The translations under genes and the position numbers were made by a program. A DNA stretch of 21,426 nucleotides from Bacteroidota bacterium (lineage in GTDB: Bacteria > Bacteroidota > Bacteroidia > Bacteroidales > P3). How positions within the stretch are numbered: the first letter of the stretch is position 1; every line of letters begins with the position of its first letter. Below the pieces are notes generated by a model. The model was not told the origin of the DNA. It was given only the letters and a program-made list of their open reading frames with translations, and did not search any database. The stretch is taken from assembly GCA_023415495.1 (NCBI GenBank), contig JAEZKK010000001.1, forward strand, positions 1 through 21,426. The letters run 5' to 3'. Positions 10,073 to 16,379 of this stretch are shown piece by piece.

Positions 10073-10103
10073 TTAGAAACTAATTAAACAATATAACTAT
10101 AAA

Positions 10104-10133
10104 GGGCGAGAAGCAATTCTCGTCCTTTTTTTT
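10104..10133 (+). terminator. Intrinsic terminator of the giant gene
   Basis: GGGCGAGAA (10104-10112), a GCAA tetraloop and TTCTCGTCC (10117-10125) form a nine-pair stem with one G-T pair, followed by eight T residues (10126-10133). It starts 32 bases after the stop codon of the giant gene and is a textbook Rho-independent terminator in the plus direction. Confidence 0.92.
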
Positions 10134-10329
10134 GTGCTTACCCTTCCCAATAAGAGATATATATCACACCTATTTTATTGAGGATTATTATAATGAATTT
10201 CTTTCTCCAAAAGGATTTTATTTTGTTCATTTGCTTATTATTTTAAAAGCCCTTTTGATATTTTTGAAACTCTCCTATGTCTTAAAAAATCATCAATAAA
10301 TGTCTTTTTCCGCAGTAAATGCACTTTTT

Positions 10330-10348
10330 TATATTTGCTGCAAAGATA
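10330..10348. promoter_or_regulatory. Overlapping -7-like boxes on both strands before array B
   Basis: TATATTTG (10330-10337, plus strand) and TATCTTTG (minus strand, 10348-10341) both match TAnnTTTG and overlap around the palindrome TTTGCTGCAAA (10334-10344). Neither has a clear TTG at the -33 distance. The plus-strand box lies 76 bases before the first palindrome of array B, close to the 65-base distance seen at array A. That parallel is the main reason to list it. Confidence 0.35.
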
Positions 10349-10413
10349 TTAACCATAAGGCAAAACCACAGGTTAAACCCTCTAATATTCAACCATATAC
10401 TTACCTCCAAAAA

Positions 10414-10490
10414 GGACTTAGTCCTTTGCCCCCAAGGACTAAGTCCTCCACCCTAAAGGACTAAGTCCTCCGACCCTAAGGACTAAGTCC
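10414..10490. repeat. Palindrome array B: four sites at exact 22-bp spacing
   Basis: Eleven-base cores begin at 10414, 10436, 10458 and 10480, an exact 22-bp period. The first is GGACTTAGTCC and the other three are GGACTAAGTCC, its reverse complement; each is a 5+1+5 dyad. Several copies extend into flanking A and T bases (the first reads AAAGGACTTAGTCCTTT). The 11-base spacers are C-rich and related (TCCACCCTAAA, TCCGACCCTAA). The layout matches array A: four copies, near-identical period, about two helical turns, but an unrelated core. No Rep gene is present that would make these plasmid iterons. Confidence 0.92.
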
Positions 10491-10708
10491 TTTTTAGAAG
10501 AAGAAAATATCATTGATTTAAGAAATAAAAATGTCCATTAAGCCTAATCTTAAACCTTGAGTGGAATATAAAATGTATATTTAATTGAAAGTTTCAAAGT
10601 GAAATTCAAAATAACTGAATCTAAAATCAACAAATCAGAGGTCATTTATTTGAATATACAACCCAATATGTCTCACTTTTAGGGTGTGATTTTAAATTTG
10701 GGTAATGC

Positions 10709-10748
10709 CTTTATTTGGGAGTCGGATTTGTTTTCGACTCCTTTTTTT
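10709..10748 (+). repeat. 40-bp direct repeat, copy 1
   Basis: This copy matches 10993-11032 at 39 of 40 positions, the difference being G versus T at the twelfth-to-fourteenth base region (GGGAGTCGG here, GGGATTCGG there). The copies are 284 bp apart and bracket an inverted-repeat element. In one plus-strand frame both encode the same residues, FIW, E or D, then SDLFSTPFFR. The repeat could therefore be duplicated coding remnant, a duplicated terminator, or both. Confidence 0.93.
10718..10748 (+). terminator. Intrinsic terminator (perfect stem)
   Basis: GGAGTCG (10718-10724), a ten-base loop and CGACTCC (10735-10741) form a perfect seven-pair stem followed by seven T residues (10742-10748). 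It reads in the plus direction. Nothing coding is convincing immediately upstream, so it may end a transcript passing through array B or be the relic terminator of a lost gene. Confidence 0.75.
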
Positions 10749-10786
10749 CGCTTGTCTTAATTCTAAAACTAATCTTATACGTTTCA

Positions 10787-10875
10787 CGTCATTGCGAGGA
10801 CGTAGGACGAAGCAATCCAGAATACTCGCATTACTCTACAACACTGGATTGCTTCACCTTCGGTTCGCAATGACG
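10787..10875. repeat. REP/MITE-like inverted repeat (CGTCATTGCGA type)
   Basis: The left arm starts CGTCATTGCGAGG and ends GAAGCAATCCAG (10787-10820). The right arm starts CTGGATTGCTTC and ends TCGCAATGACG (10844-10875). The arms are complementary over the outer 11 and inner 12 bases, with a 23-base loop at 10821-10843. Inverted repeats with these termini are a common dispersed intergenic element in many bacterial genomes, as I recall, and are usually taken as non-autonomous mobile elements. Its right end adjoins an apparent coding remnant, consistent with insertion into or beside a gene. Confidence 0.85.
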
Positions 10876-11059
10876 CAAGGCGTATTATAATTGGTTTGCA
10901 TTAAATAAATTTATTGATGCTATTGATAGGGAAATGTTGAAGAATGCACGCAAAGTAACTGCTGAAATAGCAGAAGCCCATGCAGAAAGTGACTTTATTT
11001 GGGATTCGGATTTGTTTTCGACTCCTTTTTTTAGAATGGGTATCCTATACCTAAGTTGA
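10874..11059 (+). pseudogene. Probable 3' remnant of an unidentified gene
   Basis: Directly after the inverted-repeat element one plus-strand frame stays open to a TGA at 11057-11059. It reads NWFALNKFIDAIDREMLKNA and then KVTAEIAEAHAESDFIWDSD, a charged, helix-like sequence that looks like protein rather than chance. A possible ATG lies at 10934, which would give 41 codons. The frame runs 29 bases into the 3' end of tamL on the other strand, so the original gene probably ended elsewhere. The last part is the 40-bp repeat also present at 10709-10748. I do not recognise the family. It could also be a small intact gene or chance. Confidence 0.35.
10993..11032 (+). repeat. 40-bp direct repeat, copy 2, with decayed terminator hairpin
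   Basis: This is the second copy of 10709-10748. Its hairpin is GGATTCG (11002-11008) against CGACTCC (11019-11025), broken by one mismatch in the middle of the stem, followed by seven T residues (11026-11032). The T-run overlaps the stop codon region of tamL. As a plus-strand terminator it is weaker than copy 1. It has no T-tract in the minus direction, so it does not clearly terminate tamL. Confidence 0.9.
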
Positions 11060-13439
11060 CGTTTATGTCTTTTAGTTTTGTGTTGTCTATTACTAATCTC
11101 TCTTCTATGTCCTTGGATGGATCCCATATCTTTGCGGCAAAGTCGAGCCTTACTATTAGGAATTGTATGTTTACTCTTATTCCTAAGCCTATGCCTGCTG
11201 CTATCTCCTTGAAGAATCTATCTGCCTGGAATTGTCCTCCCTCTAATCCTATCTGCTCTTTTATTGTCCATACATTGCCTATATCCACAAAGCTGGCTCC
11301 TTCGAATATGCCTGCTATTGGGAATCGATACTCGAAATTTGCTCCAAAGGATATGTCGCCTGAGCGGTCGAAGCGTAGAATTGAATTGTCTTTTTGGCTG
11401 CTTCCCGGTCCAAGCTCTCTTAGCTGCCATGCTCTTAAGCTGTTTGCTCCTCCTGCAAAGAAGCTTTTCTCGTATGGGAGGGCGGATGCATTGCCGTATG
11501 GTATGCCCACCCCTCCAAAGGCTCTAAATACAAATACATTATCGTTGTTTAAATAGCTATACTTCTTGTAGTCAAAGTCTGTTCTAATATATTGTGAGAA
11601 TGGGATGGTAAATACTATATATTCTTTGTTTGAGTTCTTGGGTGCTGAGAATGCCGAACTTATTAAATAGAGTGCATTGCCTGCTATCTCTGCATTTAGC
11701 CTTAGGTATCTAAAGTCTTTTTTCTTGTTTAATTCCTGACCATTATATACATAGCTATATCTTGTATTCATTACAAGGTGATCGGAGGTTTGGTATTGTA
11801 TTCTCTTGTCAAAGGTTTTTATCAAATCGGCATAGTCGCTATTGGTGATATTCATCTTTACAAGGTTTATTTCCACAGGCATTATCCAATGAAAGTATTT
11901 GTTTTGATTATTCCAAGAGTAGCCATAGTTTAGATTAAATATACTTCTTTCAAAATAAGGTCTTTTCTGGAAATTATACCCTCCTCTTAAAGATGTATGT
12001 GGTAGGAATTGCATAGAGTAGAACCTTGTCCCAAAGGGTATTAAGAATCGAGGAAACTCTATACCGAAGTCTATTCCTGTTTCAAAGGCATTTACAAAAT
12101 TCCATGTGTTTAATGAGTCGCTCTTATTGAATATATCGCTTCTTAGCTCTATTGCGAACTTTAGATTTGAGGAAAATATCTCTGCATTCTTAAAGAGGTT
12201 CTTATGCTGAAGCCCTACTCCATATTGTAGTCCGAAGTTGGAGGGGTTATTGTCGGTAACTGAGTTGGTAGAGGCTGAGAAGTTTGCCTCTAAGGATGTT
12301 GAAAAGAGTATGGGTTTATCTAAGGATAGTCTTATAAAAGCATCTAACATTAGAGTATCGCTCAATTTAGTGCTATCGCTAACCTTTGAATAGGATATAT
12401 CTATAAACTTAAAATTCTTTAGATTGCTTAATGCAGAATACGTCTTCTCTGCTTGTAGTGGAGAATAGAGGCTATCGTATTGGAATAGTATTGAGCGTAG
12501 AATAGGTTTAGGGTTGATTTGTGAGGGGTTTTGTGAGATATAGTAATATTGGTTTAATCCATAGTTTTCTCTTGGTCTATGGTAGAATATATTAGTATCA
12601 TAGGTGAATACCTTACCCTCTATTGAGCTTCTTTCCTGATATGGCATTACATAAATCCTGCGTATCTTGTACTTATTAAATATCTCAATTGAGTTATCCT
12701 TTGACTTAGGATTATTAATACTTATATCTACCTTTGCAGTGCTAAGGCTCTTATTGGTATCTATCTTAAAGATTATATTCTCCTTTACAAAATCATAATA
12801 GCCCTCCTCTCTTAGCCCTCTCTCAATCCTATCTCTCTCTAAGGTGAATAGTTCCTCATCGTAGTATATTCCTTTTTTCAATGGAGAGTTACGCATTATC
12901 TTTCTTAGGTCTCGCCCCAGTATTGAGTCCTGATATGTATAAGTGAATGTGTCGATAAGGTATCTATTGCCAATATAGATATTATATATCTTATTTACTT
13001 TCTTAGGGTTTATCTTTTTCTTATTATACCACTTCCTTGTAAATACTAAAGAATCCTCTACCTTTGAATCGAAGCAACCCTTAACAATTAGATATTTCTT
13101 CATCTCATTTGCAGAACGATAGCCAAGAGCCTCACTATATTCTACGGGCTTGCTCCCAAGGTTACGGAAGATATTGCGATTGATGAAATTCATATTAGAG
13201 TCCTCTCCCTTAGGCGATAGGGAGTAGAAATACATACTCCACTTTACAAAGAGGAACTCTCCGTTAGGGTCTTGCTTTATAAGGTTTTGGAAATCTTCTT
13301 TTTTTAGGGTTTTATTGTCGAGATTTATAATATTCCGATTAAGCAAATAACCATTATCAGTTATATGCTTATAGGGGCTGCAAGCATTAAGCAATACTAT
13401 TATACTTAATAGAAATAAGACAAAAATTCTATTCCTCAT
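11031..13439 (-). CDS. tamL: TamL-type Omp85 outer-membrane assembly lipoprotein
   Basis: An 802-residue Omp85-family protein. In Bacteroidota, TamL is the lipidated counterpart of TamA and works with TamB in outer-membrane assembly. The N-terminus is a lipoprotein signal with lipobox VLLNAC, Cys20 being the lipidated residue. POTRA-like segments follow, for example the stretch containing LERDRIERGLREEGYYDF. The C-terminal half is a beta-barrel with the Omp85 loop motif FAGGANSLRAW near residues 661-671, ending in Phe (LGIGYPF). I chose the ATG at 13439: the TTG three bases earlier is also open, but the ATG shares its A with the TGA stop of waaA (TGATG), the usual sign of translational coupling. 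It is the last gene of a five-gene minus-strand run. No tamB lies in the window, so the assignment to TamL rather than another Omp85 lipoprotein rests on the lipobox and layout. Confidence 0.85.
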   Translation of the reverse strand: MRNRIFVLFLLSIIVLLNACSPYKHITDNGYLLNRNIINLDNKTLKKEDFQNLIKQDPNGEFLFVKWSMYFYSLSPKGEDSNMNFINRNIFRNLGSKPVEYSEALGYRSANEMKKYLIVKGCFDSKVEDSLVFTRKWYNKKKINPKKVNKIYNIYIGNRYLIDTFTYTYQDSILGRDLRKIMRNSPLKKGIYYDEELFTLERDRIERGLREEGYYDFVKENIIFKIDTNKSLSTAKVDISINNPKSKDNSIEIFNKYKIRRIYVMPYQERSSIEGKVFTYDTNIFYHRPRENYGLNQYYYISQNPSQINPKPILRSILFQYDSLYSPLQAEKTYSALSNLKNFKFIDISYSKVSDSTKLSDTLMLDAFIRLSLDKPILFSTSLEANFSASTNSVTDNNPSNFGLQYGVGLQHKNLFKNAEIFSSNLKFAIELRSDIFNKSDSLNTWNFVNAFETGIDFGIEFPRFLIPFGTRFYSMQFLPHTSLRGGYNFQKRPYFERSIFNLNYGYSWNNQNKYFHWIMPVEINLVKMNITNSDYADLIKTFDKRIQYQTSDHLVMNTRYSYVYNGQELNKKKDFRYLRLNAEIAGNALYLISSAFSAPKNSNKEYIVFTIPFSQYIRTDFDYKKYSYLNNDNVFVFRAFGGVGIPYGNASALPYEKSFFAGGANSLRAWQLRELGPGSSQKDNSILRFDRSGDISFGANFEYRFPIAGIFEGASFVDIGNVWTIKEQIGLEGGQFQADRFFKEIAAGIGLGIRVNIQFLIVRLDFAAKIWDPSKDIEERLVIDNTKLKDINVNLGIGYPF

Positions 13440-14683
13440 CAATATCCTTTTAGTTTAATATTATCTAATATCACCTTAGAGGCTCCAATATTATCTCTAA
13501 CATAATTCATACTTGAGAGGCATACAGACTTGTATAGCTCTGAATCCTCGAGCATACGAACTATCCAAGAGCTAAGCTCATTCTCGTCCTTTATAGAGTA
13601 AGCACCCTTGAGGGAGATTAAATCCTCAGCTTCTCTAAACTTGCTATAATTACTTCCAAAACAAATAGGTTTGCCAAAGGTTGCTGCCTCAAGTATATTA
13701 TGTATCCCTACTCCAAATCCTCCCCCAATATAAGCAAGGCTTGAGTACTTGTATAATGAGGATAGAATACCTATGGAGTCTATTATCAAAACATTTTTGT
13801 CTATTATATCTTTTATTCTTTCATTCTCAATATTTGAAAATAGAATTGAAGAAGGGAAACGCTCTCTAATTGAATTAATATGTCCAAGGTCTATTACGTG
13901 AGGAGCTATAATTATCTTAATGCTCTTATTAGATAATTTAATAGCCTTTGCAATTACCTCCTCATCCCTCTCCCATGTACTACCGCATAAAAGACAAGGC
14001 TTAGAGTTGATAAAATCTTCTATTATTGGGAAGGATTTGGAGTTCTTGCTAATATCATTTACTCTGTCAAACCTTGTATCCCCACTAATAATAGAGGAGT
14101 TAATCCCAAATCGATTTAATAAGTCCTGAGTATTTTGGTTTTGAACAAAGAGGATATCGAATTTCTTAAGTTGCCCCCTAAACCAAGAGCCATACCAGGA
14201 GAAGAAATATTGTTTCTCTCTAAGGATAAGCGATACTTGATATAGGGGGATATTCCTTTTGTGGATATAGTAAATGAAATTAAACCAAAACTCATACTTA
14301 ATAAAGAAAACTATATCGGGATTAAGAGCCTCGAGAAACTTCTTTGCATTCTTAGGGCTATCTCCAGGTAGGTAAACAACCTTTGTTGCTAAAGAGTAGT
14401 TCTTTCTTACCTCAAAGCCTGAAGGGGAGAAAAAGCTTATTAATATCTTATATTCAGGATGCTTTTTATTAAACTCTTCAATAAGTGGTCTTGCCTGCTC
14501 GAACTCTCCAAGCGATGAGACATGAAACCAAGCAACCTTGTCTGAGGGATTAAAACCTTTCTTGATATTCTCAATAGTATTTTTTCTTCCTTTAATCATC
14601 AAACCTGCTTTTTTATGAAATGGGCTAATGATTTGTAAGATAGTGTCGTAAAGTAGTATAAAGAGGCTATAGATTAATCTCAT
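13439..14683 (-). CDS. waaA: 3-deoxy-D-manno-octulosonic acid (Kdo) transferase
   Basis: A 414-residue GT30 glycosyltransferase that moves Kdo from CMP-Kdo to the lipid A precursor at the cytoplasmic face of the inner membrane, in lipopolysaccharide core synthesis. The N-terminal 20 residues are a hydrophobic membrane anchor. Family motifs are clear: HVSSLGEFEQARPLIE (54-69, with the expected catalytic Glu60), FIKYEFWFN (127-135), GDTRFDRV (201-208) and a C-terminal nucleotide-sugar site with GGGFGVGIHNILEAA. Length is normal for the family. The ATG at 14683 is preceded in frame by a TTG at 14686; the ATG is the better start. It lies 27 bases after the beta-barrel gene and overlaps tamL by one base, which ties lipopolysaccharide synthesis to outer-membrane protein assembly in one transcript. 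Confidence 0.95.
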   Translation of the reverse strand: MRLIYSLFILLYDTILQIISPFHKKAGLMIKGRKNTIENIKKGFNPSDKVAWFHVSSLGEFEQARPLIEEFNKKHPEYKILISFFSPSGFEVRKNYSLATKVVYLPGDSPKNAKKFLEALNPDIVFFIKYEFWFNFIYYIHKRNIPLYQVSLILREKQYFFSWYGSWFRGQLKKFDILFVQNQNTQDLLNRFGINSSIISGDTRFDRVNDISKNSKSFPIIEDFINSKPCLLCGSTWERDEEVIAKAIKLSNKSIKIIIAPHVIDLGHINSIRERFPSSILFSNIENERIKDIIDKNVLIIDSIGILSSLYKYSSLAYIGGGFGVGIHNILEAATFGKPICFGSNYSKFREAEDLISLKGAYSIKDENELSSWIVRMLEDSELYKSVCLSSMNYVRDNIGASKVILDNIKLKGY

Positions 14684-14710
14684 CAAAATATATATATAAT
14701 TTATTCTCTT

Positions 14711-15505
14711 TTAATAATAATATACCTTGTCGGCATCTCTTCCAAAGAATGGGAACATCCAACCAAACTTAAAGCTAATCATACGGTCTTGGTAAAGAGT
14801 ATTATCGCCTGATTTCAAATCAAATTGGTAATCCCTTGTCATCCTTGTCCAAGCTTGATTGAACTCAACGCCTAAATAGAAGTTTAAGAAATTCTTCTTA
14901 CTCATATGCATATAGCCAACAAAAGCAGAAGTAATTAATCCCCTCATCTGTCTATCATATCCATAGGCATAATCTCCCTCCAATTGTGGAGCTTTTTCTA
15001 AGGTTGCTTGATAGATAATCTGGTGTTGTAGCCAACCTCCACCAATCATTAGCATTATCCCTGAGTTAGGATGTTTCTTTGATAGAGGGAATAGCCTGCC
15101 AGCCTTGCCCACAAAGCTAATATTCCTATTATAAGCAACAACCCCAGCATCAGTACCTCCTTCGCTAATTACAAAGGGTTGAGCATCGTTAGTCATTATC
15201 TCTCTAAGTATATCATCCTTTATCTTAACGTTATCCATGCCAAAAGCAAATCCAAATTCAGCCATATACAACCAATTCTTTGAGGTCTTCCAGCCAAGGT
15301 TAGCATCAATACTTAAAAAAGGTTCGTATCGGTTTTGCATTTCTCCAAAAGGTAGTGTCCAACCCATAGCTGCGGAGCAAAATGGGGTTGAGAAGGTCTT
15401 GTCCTCGCCTACAATCTTTTCTTTCTCTTGTGAGTAAACCTCTGTTTTTAAACCTGAAAATATAAATATCCCCAAAAATACTAAATAGTAAACCGTCTTA
15501 TTCAT
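14711..15505 (-). CDS. Putative outer-membrane beta-barrel protein, function unknown
   Basis: A 264-residue protein with an N-terminal signal peptide (hydrophobic to about residue 25, ending near VYSQ). The rest is rich in alternating aromatic and glycine patterns typical of outer-membrane strands, for example NWLYMAEFGFAFGM, SGIMLMIGGGWLQHQ, FLNFYLGVEFNQAW and MISFKFGWMFPFFG. I do not recognise a named family; the general look is that of small Bacteroidota barrel proteins usually annotated as hypothetical. It ends in YYY instead of the classical terminal Phe, with the last predicted strand about ten residues earlier. It lies 36 bases after the histidine kinase gene and 27 before waaA in the same direction, so an envelope role is a fair inference. 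Substrate or partner is unknown. Confidence 0.7.
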   Translation of the reverse strand: MNKTVYYLVFLGIFIFSGLKTEVYSQEKEKIVGEDKTFSTPFCSAAMGWTLPFGEMQNRYEPFLSIDANLGWKTSKNWLYMAEFGFAFGMDNVKIKDDILREIMTNDAQPFVISEGGTDAGVVAYNRNISFVGKAGRLFPLSKKHPNSGIMLMIGGGWLQHQIIYQATLEKAPQLEGDYAYGYDRQMRGLITSAFVGYMHMSKKNFLNFYLGVEFNQAWTRMTRDYQFDLKSGDNTLYQDRMISFKFGWMFPFFGRDADKVYYY

Positions 15506-15541
15506 AATCTCTTTTTATATATTTCTTATTTCTCTATTATT

Positions 15542-16378
15542 CTAATCAAATATTGGAAGGAGTATAATTATTCGAGTGCCTATCTCTATTTCCTTATCAA
15601 TATTCACCCTGCCATTATGAGCCAATACCACTTCTCTAACATAGCTTAATCCAATTCCAAAGCCTTTTCTGTCCTTTGTGTTTTTTGCTCTATAATACTT
15701 CCTAAAGACCTTATCCCTCTCTTTCTTAGGTATTCCTATCCCGTTATCCTTTATTCCTATCTCTAAATAATTCTTTATCCTTCTCGTTTCAATCTCAATT
15801 TTTGGAGAATTATCATTATACTTAATTGAATTATCAATCAATGTATTTATTACATTAGTTATATGTAGCCTATCTGCAAAAATAATACTATTTCCATTAT
15901 CTAATCTAAGAATAATATCTATTGTATTAAAAGAACTCATTATTCTATTACTTATATCAGTGATTAAATCATTGATATTAAACTCTTCTCTAATAATTGA
16001 GTAGTTCTTAAACCTTGATACATCTAATATTCTCTCAATTATCTCCCTACTTCTTTTATTCTCCTCTTCTATTATCCTATACTCATTCTCATTCTCCTTA
16101 TCTCTCCTTTGTCTTAGGTTCTCTATTATCAAAGAGGTGGTAGAGAGTGGTGTTTTAAGCTCATGGGTAAGGCTTCCAATAAAGTTTTCAATTGCACGAA
16201 TTTCTTTCTTGTTTTGGATAATTAGATAAAATAAAATAAGTAGCGAAAGAATAGTTAGAGAATAAAAGAGTGCAACTGGTTTTATGCCAATTACTATTAA
16301 ACATAGACTTATTAACCCTATTAATAAAGCTATTATTGGGAAAACACCTCTTATTCTATTCTTTATTCCTTTTCTCAT
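15542..16378 (-). CDS. Sensor histidine kinase with two membrane helices and no sensor domain
   Basis: A 278-residue HisKA/HATPase kinase. Two hydrophobic helices (about 12-31 and 35-54) are separated by only a few residues, so there is almost no periplasmic part. The catalytic core is intact: H-box FIGSLTHELKTPLS with phospho-acceptor His72, N-box with Asn183 (NTLIDNSIKYN), G1 box DNGIGI (211-216), F-box VFRKYY (224-229) and G2 box GFGIGL (239-244). This layout resembles intramembrane-sensing kinases, which read the membrane or a partner protein. The start ATG is one base after the stop of the M14 peptidase gene, suggesting coupled translation. No response regulator is found in the window, so the partner must be elsewhere. 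What it senses and controls cannot be read from the sequence. Confidence 0.92.
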   Translation of the reverse strand: MRKGIKNRIRGVFPIIALLIGLISLCLIVIGIKPVALFYSLTILSLLILFYLIIQNKKEIRAIENFIGSLTHELKTPLSTTSLIIENLRQRRDKENENEYRIIEEENKRSREIIERILDVSRFKNYSIIREEFNINDLITDISNRIMSSFNTIDIILRLDNGNSIIFADRLHITNVINTLIDNSIKYNDNSPKIEIETRRIKNYLEIGIKDNGIGIPKKERDKVFRKYYRAKNTKDRKGFGIGLSYVREVVLAHNGRVNIDKEIEIGTRIIILLPIFD

Positions 16379-16379
16379 C

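Larger units (their letters stand above)
10073..11030. other. Long convergent intergenic region
   Basis: This gap of about 960 bases lies between the 3' ends of the giant gene (plus strand) and tamL (minus strand). It holds a strong terminator (10104-10133), overlapping -7-like boxes on both strands (10330-10348), palindrome array B (10414-10490), two copies of a 40-bp repeat (10709-10748 and 10993-11032), an inverted-repeat element (10787-10875) and a probable gene remnant (from 10874). I recognise nothing in 10134-10329 or 10501-10680 beyond A/T-rich sequence. Confidence 0.7.

Noticed and set aside
10414..10490. Plasmid iterons or a replication origin
   Set aside because: The 22-bp period fits iterons, but there is no Rep, Par or mobilisation gene and the cores are palindromic dyads. 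The gene content is chromosomal.
10705..10890. 61-residue plus-strand ORF over the repeats
   Set aside because: It runs through a terminator hairpin and the whole inverted-repeat element, with a composition unlike a protein. It is a chance frame across non-coding repeats.
10073..11030. tRNA or rRNA gene in the long intergenic region
   Set aside because: No cloverleaf with the conserved T-loop GTTCGA-type motif or rRNA signature was seen by eye.
10885..11127. 80-residue minus-strand ORF overlapping the end of tamL
   Set aside because: It starts inside tamL in another frame and crosses the decayed hairpin. The plus-strand frame over the same bases looks more protein-like.
11056..11556. 166-residue plus-strand ORF, and other ORFs opposite tamL
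   Set aside because: They lie wholly inside tamL on the other strand, have no family features, and fit the pattern of antisense shadow frames.
13440..13442. TTG start for tamL three bases upstream of the ATG
   Set aside because: The ATG at 13439 overlaps the waaA stop as TGATG, the common coupling arrangement. The TTG adds only one residue. The same reasoning applies at waaA (TTG 14686, ATG 14683).
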